A stretch of 64,000 bases of DNA from Bog-756 sp963727075 (GCA_963727075.1 CAVSET010000005.1:62001-126000); one strand, 5' to 3'; counted from the first letter of the stretch, positions 11,363 to 21,281 are shown. Notes: generated from the sequence alone by a model not told the origin. Made by a program: numbers and translations.

Positions 11363-11405
11363 TCGATATGTCAACCGCTCACGTAGTATAACGATATATC
11401 GCGAT
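11363..11405. promoter_or_regulatory. candidate PadR operator/promoter in divergent region
   Basis: Between the divergent PadR and GntR genes lies a strikingly AT-rich island in very GC-rich DNA. It contains the perfect 10-bp palindrome CGATATATCG (11392-11401), overlapped by ATCGCGAT (11398-11405), with a related TCGATATG at 11363-11370. PadR repressors typically bind such sites over their own promoter. The role is inferred from location and symmetry. Confidence 0.5.
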
Positions 11406-11466
11406 GTGCCTGCGGTCAAGAGGTGGGTGCGGTCCCCGGGGGCGCCCGGGGACCTCCCCCTGCCCC

Positions 11467-11489
11467 CGGATCGGATCGGATCGGATCGG
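11467..11489. repeat. short GGATC-type tandem repeat
   Basis: About four and a half copies of a 5-bp unit (cggat) in the leader between the PadR and GntR genes. It could vary in length by slippage. No function is evident. Confidence 0.6.
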
Positions 11490-11552
11490 CGGCACCGGAT
11501 GCCGAACTCGGAGGACCGGGTCCGGCGCCGCCGCCTCTGCTACAAACGGCGG

Positions 11553-11939
11553 ATGGAATCCCTGGTGGTTGATCCGGCCTCCGCGGCCCCACCGTTCGAG
11601 CAGGTCCGCGCCCAGATTGCCGCGGCGATCGAGGCCGGGGACCTGGAGCCGGCCGCCCGCCTGCCCACCGTCCGCACCCTGGCCGCCCAGCTGGGCCTGG
11701 CGGTCAACACGGTTGCCCGCTCCTACCGGGAGTTGGAGCTCGAGGGACTGGTCACCACCAGGGGCCGCCAGGGCACCTTCGTGGCCGGTGAGCCGTCCGT
11801 GGCCCGCCAGCAGGCCGCCATCGAGGCCCGGGCGTTCGCCCTCCGCATGCGGGAGCTGGGCATCGGAGGGCCGGAGATGCACGCCATCCTCCGCCGGGAG
11901 GCCGACCGTCTGGGAGGCCGGGCCGGAGGTGCGCCCTGA
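11553..11939 (+). CDS. GntR-family regulator, YtrA type
   Basis: Short 128-residue GntR regulator. The N-terminal winged helix is typical: PPFEQVRAQIAAAIEAGDL, LPTVRTLAAQLGLAVNTVAR (the recognition helix), and YRELELEGLVTTRGRQGTFV. Only a short helical tail of about 45 residues follows, which is the YtrA subfamily layout. YtrA members usually control ABC transporter genes next to them, but here the next features are tRNAs, so the target is not evident. The ATG at 11553 was chosen because the helix-turn-helix follows at the normal spacing. It is divergent from the PadR gene. Confidence 0.88.
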   Translation: MESLVVDPASAAPPFEQVRAQIAAAIEAGDLEPAARLPTVRTLAAQLGLAVNTVARSYRELELEGLVTTRGRQGTFVAGEPSVARQQAAIEARAFALRMRELGIGGPEMHAILRREADRLGGRAGGAP

Positions 11940-11945
11940 CGGTCC

Positions 11946-12021
11946 TGGTGGTCGGGACCGGCGTCGATCCGGTGACCTCACGCTTTTCAGGCGCGCGCTC
12001 TACCAACTGAGCTACCCGACC
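11946..12021 (-). tRNA. tRNA-Phe (GAA)
   Basis: Cloverleaf on the minus strand with 7-bp acceptor stem GGTCGGG/CCCGACC, a D-arm, an anticodon loop ctGAAaa giving anticodon GAA, and a T-arm. The CCA end is encoded (76 nt). Last of three tRNAs in the order Glu-Asp-Phe. Confidence 0.95.
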
Positions 12022-12040
12022 TCGACTCGGCGAACCGAGG

Positions 12041-12118
12041 TGGCGGACCTGACGGGATTTGAACCCGCGACCTCCGGCTTGACAGGCCGGCGTGCACTCC
12101 AAACTGCACCACAGGTCC
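12041..12118 (-). tRNA. tRNA-Asp (GTC)
   Basis: Acceptor stem GGACCTG/CAGGTCC, anticodon stem CCGGC/GCCGG with loop ctGTCaa, discriminator G and an encoded CCA. 78 nt on the minus strand, 19 nt upstream of tRNA-Phe and probably in the same transcript. Confidence 0.95.
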
Positions 12119-12147
12119 CCAACCAGCACTGGCGCTGGGGAATGACG

Positions 12148-12220
12148 CACCCCCAACGGGATTCGAACCCGTGTTACCGCCTTGAAAGGGCGGCGTCCTA
12201 GGCCGCTAGACGATGGGGGC
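12148..12220 (-). tRNA. tRNA-Glu (TTC)
   Basis: Acceptor stem GCCCCCA paired to TGGGGGT, with a G-T first pair. Anticodon stem CCGCC/GGCGG with loop ctTTCaa, and a T-loop TTCGAAT. CCA is not encoded. It is the first tRNA of the Glu-Asp-Phe cluster in transcription order. Confidence 0.95.
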
Positions 12221-12391
12221 TCCAAACCCGATCAGGGCGTTTGGAGATTAGCAGAGGGAGCAGAGCGCCCTTTCGGCGGCATCCCTCCTCCCGGTACCCC
12301 CGACCCCCGGGACATCCACCGGAGGCGTCGGCGGTCGGGGACCGGCGGCGTTCTTCCGCCACCGGCCACGGGGTCCCGCCGGAGGCCCGGC

Positions 12392-12886
12392 CTACAGCGC
12401 CCCCTCGGGCCGCCCCTCGTCGGGGAGTCCGGCGGCCAGCACCTCGATCATCAGGTACTGGAGTTGGCCGAGCAGCTCGTAGAGGGCGTACTCGGGGGCA
12501 GTGGGATCGTCGGGGTCGGGGGCGTCCATGTCCTCGCTGACGTCCAGCCGGGTCCCGAGCACCAGCCGGAGCGACCCGACGGCCGACAGCCAGGCGTTGA
12601 GCTCGGGTTCGGTCAGGATGTCGGCCTGGGCGGTGGCGGCCATCATCGCGAAGGCCTCACGGTGGTGGTTGACCAGCGCGTTGTCGACCAGCCTCCGGTA
12701 CTCGGTCTCGTGGGCCCGCTCGTCCTCTCCGGCGTAGGCCGGGGGGAACAGGCGCCGGGTCATCGGCTCGTCGGGGCCGAGGACGGGCGAGAGCTGTTCG
12801 GCCATGGTCACCAGCACCGCCCGCACACTGGGATCGAGTTTGATGGCGTACCGGCCGTCCCGGCGGCGCCGGATGGGTGCGCTCAC
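12392..12886 (-). CDS. DUF2017-family protein
   Basis: 164-residue protein with the DUF2017 pattern: an N-terminal RRRRDGRYAIKLDPSVRAVL, then helices with RLFPPAYAGEDERAHETEYR, an internal AMMAATAQADILTEPELNAW, and the conserved WLSAVGSLRLVLGTRLDVSE. The family is actinobacterial and usually lies directly after clpS, as here. Its start overlaps the clpS stop by 4 nt. Function is not established; constant linkage with clpS suggests a link to regulated proteolysis, which is inference. Confidence 0.9.
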   Translation of the reverse strand: MSAPIRRRRDGRYAIKLDPSVRAVLVTMAEQLSPVLGPDEPMTRRLFPPAYAGEDERAHETEYRRLVDNALVNHHREAFAMMAATAQADILTEPELNAWLSAVGSLRLVLGTRLDVSEDMDAPDPDDPTAPEYALYELLGQLQYLMIEVLAAGLPDEGRPEGAL

Positions 12887-13188
12887 GTAGACGGTTCCAT
12901 GGTGGCCCAGAGGCCGTACTCATGGAGCCGGTAGACGTCCAGCTCGGCGCGCTCGCGGGTCCCCGAGGAGACCACGGCCCGGCCCTTGTGGTGGACGTCC
13001 AGCATCAACTTCGTGGCCTTCTCCTTCGAGTAGCCGAACAGCTTCTGGAACACGAAGGTCACGAACGACATCAGGTTGATCGGGTCGTTCCACACGATGA
13101 CCAGCCACGGTTTGTCGGTGTCGAGGTGTTCTTCGAGGTCGATCCCCTCCTCGACGGCGGGCTCCGCCTCCACCGGGGCGCTCTTCAT
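12883..13188 (-). CDS. clpS: ATP-dependent Clp protease adaptor ClpS
   Basis: 101-residue adaptor that delivers N-degron substrates to ClpC/ClpA. The core WLVIVWNDPINLMSFVTFVF contains the family's W-N-D-x-x-N motif that binds the substrate N-terminal residue. LFGYSKEKATKLMLDVHHKG and the ending RAELDVYRLHEYGLWATME match the ClpS fold. The acidic N-terminal tail of about 25 residues is the usual flexible part. It is coupled to the DUF2017 gene downstream. The ATG at 13188 fits the normal length. Confidence 0.95.
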   Translation of the reverse strand: MKSAPVEAEPAVEEGIDLEEHLDTDKPWLVIVWNDPINLMSFVTFVFQKLFGYSKEKATKLMLDVHHKGRAVVSSGTRERAELDVYRLHEYGLWATMEPST

Positions 13189-13217
13189 CCGTCCCGGCCC
13201 GTGCAGCCGGAGGGGGC

Positions 13218-14216
13218 TCACACCGTCTCCCGGGTGGCGTCGCGGCCGACCGCCACCGCCGGGCCGGGACGGGGCCGCCCCGCCCCGGCCACGGAACCAG
13301 ACGTCGACACCGACCCGCGCCCGATCTCGGTGTCGACCTCGGGGCCGTGGTCGGACAGCCCGTGGTGGAACCACAGGGCGGTGGACCAGACCATCGAGGC
13401 GCCGAACACGTGGATCCCCACCAGCACCGGCGGCAGATGGGTGAAGAACTGGGTGTAGCCGATCATTCCCTGGACCACCATGACGGCGAGCAGGATCCGC
13501 CCGGCGTCCTGGACGTGGGACGGGGCGTCGGTCCTCCAGAGCACCCAGAGCAGGGCCAACAACACCACGACCGCGGCGATCACGATCTCGGCGTGGATGC
13601 GGGTCATGTCCTCCAGTCCGAGGGGGATCCGCTTGGCCCCCTTGCCCCCGGCGTGGGGGCCGGTCCCGGTGGTGGCGGCCCCGGCGGCCAGGACCACCAC
13701 GATCATGCCCACGAGGACCCGGCTCAGCCAGAGGGCGCCCGGGTGCACGGCCAGCCGCCCCGGCCCGCCCCGGTGCCCGGCCCGCAGGGTCAGGAGCACC
13801 GCCACGGCCAGCAGGGCCATCCCCACCATGAAGTGGGTCATGACCACGTAGGCGTTGAGCTTGGAGTACACGACGAAGGCCCCGAGCACCGCCTCGCCGA
13901 TCACGCCGAGGATCAGCCCGCCGGACAGCCACCGGAGGTCCCGTCGTCCCGGGCGGCGCAGGAACGAGGCGACTCCCGTGACGATGCAGGCCACGACCAG
14001 CAGGAACACCACGACCCGGTTGCCGAACTCGACCACCGGGTGGAGCCGGAGGGCCGGGGTCAGGCGGTGCTGCGAGCAGGTGGGCCAGTCCGGGCAACCC
14101 AGTCCGGAGTCGGACAGCCGGACGGCGGCGCCGGTGACGACGTTGAGGACCACCGTGGCCAGGGTGATCCGGCAGAGGAGGAGGAACGGGCGAGGGCCGA
14201 TACGCAGGGAGGACAC
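13218..14216 (-). CDS. ctaA: heme A synthase (CtaA/COX15)
   Basis: Multi-pass membrane monooxygenase that oxidises heme O to heme A for cytochrome oxidase. About eight hydrophobic helices are visible. Conserved parts include VTGAAVRLSDSGLGCPDWPT, the His-containing HPVVEFGNRVVVFLLV, VMTHFMVGMALLAVAV, a periplasmic TGTGPHAGGKGAKR loop, RIHAEIVIAAVVVLLALLW and VLVGIHVFGASMVWSTALW. The GTG at 14216 gives 332 residues; the frame stays open upstream to 14270. The cytoplasmic tail of about 45 residues is Gly/Pro/Arg-rich. It is divergent from ctaB, the preceding enzyme of heme A formation. Confidence 0.93.
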   Translation of the reverse strand: MSSLRIGPRPFLLLCRITLATVVLNVVTGAAVRLSDSGLGCPDWPTCSQHRLTPALRLHPVVEFGNRVVVFLLVVACIVTGVASFLRRPGRRDLRWLSGGLILGVIGEAVLGAFVVYSKLNAYVVMTHFMVGMALLAVAVLLTLRAGHRGGPGRLAVHPGALWLSRVLVGMIVVVLAAGAATTGTGPHAGGKGAKRIPLGLEDMTRIHAEIVIAAVVVLLALLWVLWRTDAPSHVQDAGRILLAVMVVQGMIGYTQFFTHLPPVLVGIHVFGASMVWSTALWFHHGLSDHGPEVDTEIGRGSVSTSGSVAGAGRPRPGPAVAVGRDATRETV

Positions 14217-14328
14217 CGTTCCCGCATGGTATCGGCCCGATCGGGACACGGCGGGCCCGGCCCGGAGCACCGCTCGGGGCTGATCTCGTCAACGCCTCCT
14301 GACGGCGTTCGCACTACAGTTTGGCCCG

Positions 14329-15236
14329 ATGGCGCTTCCCGCGGTGGCCCTGCCCGGCCGAATCTCAGCTCGGATCCCGGATCGGCGCCTACGTGGCGCT
14401 GACCAAGCCGCGCATCATCGAGCTCCTGCTCATCACCACGCTGCCGACCATGATCGTGGCCCAGCGGGGCCTCCCGCCGGTGTGGCTGATGGCCGCCACC
14501 CTGCTCGGCGGGGCCCTGGCCGCCGGTGGGGCCAACGCCATCAACATGTTCATCGACCGCGACATCGACAAGCTGATGCACCGCACCAGCAAGCGGCCGC
14601 TGGTCACCGGGGCGGTCACCCCCCGCAACGCCCTGATCTTCGCGGTCAGCCTCGAGGTGCTGGCCTTCGTCGAGCTGTGGGCCTGGGTCAACCTGCTCTC
14701 GGCCGTCCTGGCCGTCTCGGCCACCCTGTTCTACGTCTTCGTGTACACGCTCGTGGCTGAAGCGCACCAGCAGCCAGAACATCGTCATCGGCGGGGCCGC
14801 CGGCGCGGTGCCGGTGCTGGTGGGCTGGGCGGCGGTGACCGACAGCCTCTCGTGGACCCCGGTGGTCATGTTCGCCATCATCTTCGTGTGGACGCCGCCC
14901 CACTTCTGGGCGCTGGCCGTCAAGTACAAGGACGACTACCAGGCGGCCGACGTCCCGATGCTGCCGGCCGTGGCCACCTTCAAGCGGACAGCCCGGGAGA
15001 TCCTGCTCTACAGCGTGATCCTGGTGGGGGTGTCGCTGCTGCTGGCGGCGGTGGGCCATCTCGGCGTGGTCTACATCGTGTCCGCCTCGGTGCTCGGCGT
15101 GGTGTTCGTCGCCATGGCGGTCCGGCTGTGGGCCCGGGCCACGCCGAAGGCGGCCATGCAGCTGTTCAGCTACTCGATCACCTACCTCACCCTCCTGTTC
15201 GTGCTCATGGCGGTCGACATCTTCACCAAGCACTGA
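14329..15236 (+). CDS. ctaB: heme O synthase / protoheme IX farnesyltransferase (frameshifted)
   Basis: UbiA-family prenyltransferase that adds farnesyl to heme b, giving heme O. The first aspartate-rich motif is in NMFIDRDIDKLMHRTSKRPL and the second region in KYKDDYQAADVPMLPAVATF. Several membrane helices are clear, ending YSITYLTLLFVLMAVDIFTK. The frame breaks near the N-terminus, between the ATG at 14329 and SRIGAYVALTKPRIIEL, and again near 14753 (ctc-G-tgg, before LKRTSSQNIVIGGAAG). Both fit one extra base. An alternative TTG start at 14321 lies directly in the main frame. Divergent from ctaA; the two act in sequence. Confidence 0.93.
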
Positions 15237-15273
15237 CCGTGGCCGTGTCCGGGGCCGACACCGACCGGCCACC

Positions 15274-15923
15274 GTGGCGAGCGCCGGCCGACGGGCCGCG
15301 CGACCGCACCGGCCACCCCGGCCGGCCCCGGGCCGTCCCGACCTCGGCCCCGGCCGGCCCCGCAGGCTGCGGGCCCTCCTGATCGGCTGCATCATCGCCT
15401 CGGCGCTGGCCGTCTTCCTCTTCGTGGGCCTCGGGTCCTCGTCGGGGTCGGGGTCAGCTCGGGCCCGGTGGTGGGCGTCGGCAGCCAGGCGCCCCGGCTT
15501 CTCGCTCCCGTCGCTCACCGGCGGGTGCGCCGGTCAGCCTCGACGCCCTGGGCCAGGCGGCCCACCGCCCGGTGGTCCTCAACTTCTTCGCCTCGTGGTG
15601 CGGGCCGTGCCAGAAGGAGACGCCGTTGCTGGCCCGGACGGCCGCCGCCCAGCAGGCCAAGCACTCGCCGGTGCAGTTCATCGGCGTGGACGTCAACGAC
15701 CCGCCGGAGAACGCCCTGCCCTTCGTGCAGAAGTCCGGGATCACCTACCCGGTGGGCGTGGACCGGACCTTCGAGGTGACCAGCGGCCAGTACGCCCTCT
15801 ACGGCCTGCCCCAGACCTTCTTCATCGACGCCGAGGGCCGGGTGGTCGGCCACATCCAGGGCGCGGTCACCCAGGTCCGAGCTGGACCAGTGGCTGCACC
15901 GGTTGGGTGGCTCCTCGGCCTGA
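15274..15923 (+). CDS. TlpA/ResA-like membrane thioredoxin (heavily frameshifted)
   Basis: Membrane-anchored thiol-disulfide oxidoreductase. A basic Pro/Arg-rich N-terminus is followed by one anchor helix (LLIGCIIASALAVFLFVGLG). The thioredoxin domain then has APGFSLPSLTGG-type sequence, the active site NFFASWCGPCQKETPLL with the CxxC pair, VDVNDPPENALPFVQKSGI, and the cis-Pro region YGLPQTFFIDAEGRVVGH. The pieces lie in at least four successive frames, each change fitting one added base; the last, near 15877, restores SELDQWLHRLGG before the stop at 15923. Next to ctaA/ctaB, a role in cytochrome or oxidase maturation is likely. The start is uncertain. Confidence 0.8.
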
Positions 15924-15993
15924 GCCCGGACGCCGTCCTCCCCGGCCGCCGCTCCGGGTCCGCCCCGGTCCCGTGCGTCCGCTCCCGGCCGGC

Positions 15994-16735
15994 TCACTCC
16001 CAGCGGAAGGTGAGGCCGGCCACCACCGGAGCGGCCACCGCCCACACCACCAGCACCGCCCAGTCGCGGGCCGACACCGGGGTCCCGTGGCCCAGCGCGC
16101 CGTGGAGGGCGTCGGACAGGGCCGAGGCCGGGAGCACCTTGGAGACGTCGGCCAGCCAGGCGGGCAGCTTGCCCAGGGGGATGAGCATGCCGCCCAGCAG
16201 GAGGAGCACCACGAACAGCCCGTTGACCACGGCCAGGTTGACCAGGGGCTTGAGGGTCCCGGCCAGGATGAGGCCGATCCCGCCGAAGGCCACCGTTCCG
16301 AGCACCATGGCCCCGATCGCCGCCCCGACCAGGGCCCCGGCCCCGCCCGGGCCCCCCGGGGTCCCACCCGAGGGCGTAGCCCACCGCCACCAGCACCGCG
16401 GCCTGGAGCAGCTCGACGGCGATGATGGCGGTGATCTTGGCGGCCAGCAGGCGGGGTCGGCCCAGGGGGGTGGAGCCCAGGCGTTTCAGCACGCCGTAGC
16501 CGCGCTCGAAGCCGGTGCCGATCCCGAGGGCGGTCATGGCCGTGGACATGATGGCCAGCGCCAGGATCCCCGGCACCAGGAAGTCCACCGGATGCCTGGT
16601 GCCGGTGGGCAGCACGTGCACCGCCGAGAAGAACAGCAGGAACACCACCGGGATGCCCAGCGTGAGGAAGAGGGTCTCCCCGTTGGTGAACAGCATGGTG
16701 AGCTCGGCCCGCAGCTGGGCGGCGAGCGGCCTCAT
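15994..16735 (-). CDS. ABC-2 type transporter permease (frameshifted)
   Basis: Membrane subunit of an ABC exporter. The N-terminal half starts MRPLAAQLRAELTMLFTNGE and has helices such as FLTLGIPVVFLLFFSAVHVL and FLVPGILALAIMSTAMTALG. The C-terminal half has GTVAFGGIGLILAGTLKPLV, VVNGLFVVLLLLGGMLIPLG and the final AVLVVWAVAAPVVAGLTFRW. About 245 residues and six helices, as usual for ABC-2 permeases. The frame breaks after ALGWDPGGP, near 16350. The ATG at 16735 overlaps the TGA at 16732 that closes the ATPase gene. The substrate is unknown; drug or lipid export is typical. Confidence 0.88.
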
Positions 16736-17809
16736 CGGCCCGGCCCCCGGAGCGCGCGGCCGGGACGCCGGACCCTCGTCGACCGGCGGCGTCCCCCGTC
16801 CGGCCCGGTGGTCCGTCGGCCCGCGGTCGAGCCGTCGGCTCCCACCCCGGGCCCCGGTGATGGCCAGGTACGCCTCCTCCAGCGACTGGCCGGTGCGGAG
16901 GTCGCCGAGGGACAGGTCCCGTTCGGCCAGCCAGCCGGCCAGCGCGGCCACCACGGCGGGGCTGGACAGCCCGGCCGGGGGGACGAGGCGGTAGGCCCCG
17001 GGCCGCTCCTCGGTGACGGTGGCGCCGCCGCCGACGGCCGCGGCCAGCGCCGCGGTGTCGATGCCCGGCCGGGTGGAGAACCGGATCGGAGCCGTCGGCC
17101 GTGCCCGAGGCCAGCTCGGCCGGGGAGCCCTCGGCCAGGATGCGGCCGTGGTCGATGATGACCACGTGGTCGGCCAGGCGCTCCGCCTCGGCCAGCTCGT
17201 GGGTGGTCAGGATCACGCAGATGCCCCGGTCGCGCTGGGCGGCGATGATGTCGCGCACCACCAGGCGCCCCTCGGGATCGACCCCGGCCGTGGGCTCGTC
17301 GAGGAACAGCACCTGGGGCTTCCCCACCAGGGCCAGGGCCAGGGCCAGGCGCTGCTGCTCCCCGCCGGACAGCCGCCGCCACGGCGTGCGCCGGACATGG
17401 GCCAGGCCCACCAGGTCGAGCAGGCCGTCGGGGTCCTCGGCGTCGTCGTAGTAACGGGCGAACAGGTGGAGCACCTGGGCCGGTCCGAGCATGGGGTAGA
17501 CGCCGCCCCGTCTGCAGCATCACCCCGATGCGGGCCACCAGGGCGGCGTGGTCCCCGACGCGGATCGAGGCCGAGCACCCGGGCCGACCCGGCCTCGATC
17601 GGCCGGTAGCCCTCGAGGGCCTCGACCGTGCTGGTCTTGCCGGCACCGTTGGGACCGAGCAGGGCCACCACCTGGCCGGCCCGGCCGACGAAGCTGAGCC
17701 GGTCGACGGCCAGGGTCTCGCCGTAGCGGATGACCACGCCGTCGCAGACCACCGCGGGGGACCCGGCGGCCGCGTCGGGTCCACCGTGGTGATCATGGGC
17801 GTCGTCCAC
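16732..17809 (-). CDS. ABC transporter ATP-binding protein (frameshifted)
   Basis: ATPase partner of the downstream ABC-2 permease. Walker A is LLGPNGAGKTSTVEALEGY, the Q-loop region is IGVMLQTGR, the signature is RRLSGGEQQRLALALALVGK, Walker B is VLFLDEPTAGVDPEGR, and the switch His is in VILTTHELAEAERLADHV. The layout matches the daunorubicin-resistance type. The frame changes after the Walker A helix (near 17565), before MLGP, and after the switch region (near 17090), consistent with single extra bases. The start at 17809 lies only 28 bp from the divergent serS start, so the two promoters must overlap. Confidence 0.9.
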
Positions 17810-17837
17810 GGGTGGTCACGCTACCGTTGTGCCCGTC

Positions 17838-19131
17838 ATGATCGATATCCGGCTGGTGCGAGACGACCTGCCCGCGGTGAAGGCGGCCCTCGGCCGTCGG
17901 GGGGTGGACCCGGCCGAACTCGACCGGCTCGTCGACCTGGACCAGCAGGCCCGGGCGGCCATCGGCCACCGCGACGACTACCGGGCCGAGGTGAAGGCCC
18001 TCTCCAAGCAGGTGGGCCAGGCCCGCAAGGCCGGCGACGCCGCGCTGGCCGAGCAGCTGACCGACCGCAGCCGCCAGCTGGGCGACGAGGAGCGGGCGCT
18101 CAACGCGGTGGCCGAAGCGGCTCAGCAGGAGGTGCGCCAGGCCCTCCTCTACCTGCCCAACCTGCCCGCTCCCGAAGCCCCCGACGGGGACGGCCCCGAG
18201 GACAACGTGCGAGGTCCGGTCCTGGCCGGCCGCGCCGCCCGCCTACGGCGACGCCCAGCGGGTGCCCCACTGGGAGATCGGCGCCGAGCTGGGCCTGCTC
18301 GACATGGAGCGCGGGGCCAAGCTGTCGGGCTCGATGTTCCCCCTCTACCGTGGGATCGGGGCCCGGCTGATCCGGGCGCTGTCGGCGTTCGCCCTCGACA
18401 GCCACGCCGACGACTTCGAGGAGGTCCGGCCCCCGACCATGGTGCTGACCGAGACCATGGTCTCCACCGGGCCACCTCCCCAAGTTCGAGGAGGAGGCCT
18501 ACCACCTCGAGCGGGACGACCTGTGGGCCATCCCGACGGCCGAGGTGCCGCTCACCTCGATGTGGCGGGGCGACATCCTGGAGGAGTCGGTCCTCCCCCT
18601 CCGGCTCACCGCCGCCACCGCCTGCTTCCGCCGCGAGGCCGGGGCCGCCGGCCGGGACACCCGGGGCCTGCTCCGGGTCCACGAGTTCGACAAGGTCGAG
18701 CTGTTCGCCTACACCACCCCCGAGCAGGCGCCGGCCCAGCTGGACGAGCATCGTGGCCCGGGCCGAGCGGCTGCTCCAGGACCTCGGCCTCCAGTACCGG
18801 GTGCTCGACCTGTGCACCGGGGACATGGGCAACTCCGGCCGCCCGCACCTTCGACCTCGAGGTCTACTCCCCGGGGGTCGACATGTGGCTGGAGGTCTCC
18901 TCGGTCAGCTGGTGCAGCGACTACCAGGCCCGGCGGGCCAACATCCGGTACCGGCCCGAGGGCGGTGGTGCCCCGGTCCTCGTCCACACCCTCAACGGCT
19001 CGGCCCTGGCCTGGGCGCGGATCTGGGCCGCGTTGGTGGAGACCGGCCGCCAGGCCGACGGCTCGGTGGTGCTGCCCGAGGTGCTGGCCCCCTACCTCCG
19101 GGGCCAGACGGTCATCCCGGCCGCCGGCTGA
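17838..19131 (+). CDS. serS: seryl-tRNA synthetase (frameshifted four times)
   Basis: Class II synthetase charging tRNA-Ser. The N-terminal coiled-coil arm is visible (MIDIRLVRDDLPAVKAALGR through a long Ala/Glu/Arg helix hairpin). The catalytic core then shows HWEIGAELGLLDMERGAKLS, the motif 2 region FRREAGAAGRDTRGLLRVHE, FDKVELFAYTTPEQ, DMGNSAARTFDLEVYSPG and the motif 3 region NGSALAWARIWAALVETGRQ. The frame moves by +1 four times, near 18240, 18470, 18749 and 18836; each is repaired by deleting one G or C. Repaired length is about 430 residues, normal. An essential gene broken four times in the same sense argues strongly for sequence error. Confidence 0.95.
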
Positions 19132-19148
19132 CCCGGCGAACGCGCCCG

Positions 19149-20045
19149 TCAGGTGCGGGGAGCGTCGAACCGGTAGCCGACCCCCCGGATGGTGGTGATC
19201 AGCTTGGGGGAGGACGGGTCCTCCTCCACGTGGCTGCGCAGCCGCTTGATGTGCACGTCGAGGGTCTTGGTGTCGCCGAAGTAGTCCGAGCCCCAGACCC
19301 GGTCGATCAGCACGTCCCGGGTCAGCAGCCGGCCGGCGTTCTCCATCAGGAGCGAGAGCAGCTCGAACTCCTTGCGGCGGAGGTGGACGTCCTGGCCGCG
19401 GATGAACACCAGGTGCCGGTCGGGATCGATCTGGATGCCCCCGGCCTCGAGGACGGCGCTGCCGGTCCGGCGGTCGGTGGCGCGCCGGTTCGAGTCGCCG
19501 GCCGGGCCCGTCCGGATGCGTCCGGACTCCCTGGCGGACTCGGCCCCGGGCGTCCGCCGGAGCACGGCCCGCATCCGGGCCACCAGCTCGCGCAGCCGGT
19601 AGGGCTTGGCCACGTAGTCGTCCGCCCCGACCTCGAGTCCGACCACGGTGTCGATCTCGGTGCCCTTGGCCGTGACCATGATGATGGGCACCGACGACTG
19701 GGCCCGGATCGACCGGCACACGTCGATCCCGGACAGGCGGGGCAGCATCAGGTCCAACAGGACCAGGTCGGGCTCGTCCTCGCCGAACAGGCGGAGGGCT
19801 TCGTTGCCGTCCCGGGCCACCGTCACGTCGAAGCCCTCCCGGGCCAGCCCGATGACCAGCGCGTCGACGAAGGACTCGTCGTCCTCGGCCAGCAGCACCT
19901 TGGTCTGGCTCTGGTCCGACGGCGGGGACTCGGCCGACCGCTCCGCCCGGGACGCCTTGTCGGAGGCCGCCTTCTCGGACGGGTCGGGCTTGTCGGCCGG
20001 GCGGGCCTTCCCGGTCTTGTCGGCGCGATCGGTCTTGGCGCTCAT
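19149..20045 (-). CDS. regX3: OmpR/PhoB-type response regulator, RegX3-like
   Basis: 298-residue response regulator. An acidic/Lys-rich 45-residue N-terminal extension precedes the receiver domain, which has AEDDESF, the phospho-acceptor in PDLVLLDLMLPRLSGIDVC, IIMVTAKGTE and the Lys in DDYVAKPYRLRELVARM. A charged linker of about 35 residues leads to the winged helix: RRKEFELLSLLMENAGRLLT, TKTLDVHIKRLRSHVEEDP and ITTIRGVGYRFDA, a close match to RegX3. RegX3 controls phosphate-starvation genes in mycobacteria. The start overlaps the stop of the kinase gene by 4 nt, so kinase and regulator are made together. The N-terminal extension and linker are longer than in typical RegX3. Confidence 0.88.
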   Translation of the reverse strand: MSAKTDRADKTGKARPADKPDPSEKAASDKASRAERSAESPPSDQSQTKVLLAEDDESFVDALVIGLAREGFDVTVARDGNEALRLFGEDEPDLVLLDLMLPRLSGIDVCRSIRAQSSVPIIMVTAKGTEIDTVVGLEVGADDYVAKPYRLRELVARMRAVLRRTPGAESARESGRIRTGPAGDSNRRATDRRTGSAVLEAGGIQIDPDRHLVFIRGQDVHLRRKEFELLSLLMENAGRLLTRDVLIDRVWGSDYFGDTKTLDVHIKRLRSHVEEDPSSPKLITTIRGVGYRFDAPRT

Positions 20046-21281
20046 GCGGCGTACTCCGGTGGACTGGGCAGGATGAGGGTGAACGTCGAGCCCTGCCCCT
20101 CTCTCGAGTCGACCTCGACCCGACCCTGGTGGTTGCTGGCCACGTGGCGGACGATGGACAGGCCGAGCCCGGTGCCGCCCGAATCGCGGCTGCGGCCGTG
20201 GTCGACCCGGTAGAAGCGCTCGAAGATGCGGTCGAGGTCGCGGGCCGGGATGCCGACCCCGGAGTCGGCCACGGCCAGGCGGACCTCGCCGTTGAGCCGC
20301 TCGCCCGAGACCTGCACGGCGGCGTCCGCGTAGGAGAAGGTCACGGCGTTCTCGAGCAGGCTGTGCATGGCCGAGACCAGCTGGCGGCGGTCTCCGAGCA
20401 CGTGCACCGGGGGGTGGGGCTCATTGAGCTCGATGGTAATGCGTCGCTGCTCGGCTGCCGAGCGGACCCGCTCGACCGCTTCGGCCATGACCAGGTTGAT
20501 CTCGATGGGCTCGCGGGGCGGCGCCTCCTCCGACTCGATCCGGCTCAGGTCGAGCAGATCGTCGATGATCCGGCTGACCCGGAAGGCCTCGGTGTGGATG
20601 CGCGAGGCCAGCCGCTGGGCCACCTCGGGGTCGGGCTCGACGGTGAGGGTCTCGGCCAGCAGGCCGAGGGCCCCGATCGGGGTCTTGAGCTCGTGGCTCA
20701 CGTTGGCCACGAAGTCGCGGCGGACCTCCTCGAGGCGGCGTCGGTCGGAGACGTCCTCGATGATGGCGATGACCCCGAGCGGGCGCCGCCCGTCGTCGAT
20801 GAGCCGGGTGCGCACGGTCAGGGTCTGCCGGGGAGGTCCGTAGAGGTCGAGGGTGCGCTCGGCCGAGCCGTCCGTCCAGGCGTTCTCGAGGAGCTCGGTC
20901 ACCGCCTGGGCGGCCAGGGCGTCGCCGTGGCGGTTGTTCATCAGCCCGGTGGCCCTGGCGTTCTGGAAGGCGATGTCGCCGTTCTCGTCGCAGACGATGA
21001 CGCCCTGGGGGAGGGTGTCGAGGGCCCGCCGGAGCCGGATGGCATCGGAGCTGGCCTCGGTCACCGCCTCGGCCGCCTCGCCGGTCACCCGTTCGAGGTG
21101 GCTCAGGACAGGCTCGATCCCGCCCTCGTCGGGAGGCTCCACACCCGAGCCGGTTGGACAGGGCCACCAGGCGCTGCTGCAGGGCCCGGCGACCGGCCCG
21201 CCGTCCCAGCCGGGCGGCGACGATGACGGCCAGGACGGCGACAACGCCAACGACGATGTACCCGATGACGTACGGCTTCAC
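20042..21281 (-). CDS. senX3: sensor histidine kinase, SenX3-like (frameshifted once)
   Basis: Membrane histidine kinase. The GTG start at 21281 gives one N-terminal anchor (YVIGYIVVGVVAVLAVIVAA). A PAS-like domain follows (LDTLPQGVIVCDENGDIAFQ, then VIAIIEDVSDRRRLEEV), then the HisKA box with the phosphorylated His in DFVANVSHELKTPIGAL, and an HATPase with the N box LLENAVTFSY, ADSGVGIPARD and GGTGLGLSIVRHVASN. The frame breaks near 21145, just after the anchor helix and before SGVEPPDEGG, fitting one extra base. A single anchor helix and lack of a large external sensor match SenX3, which works with phosphate-transport proteins. Confidence 0.88.
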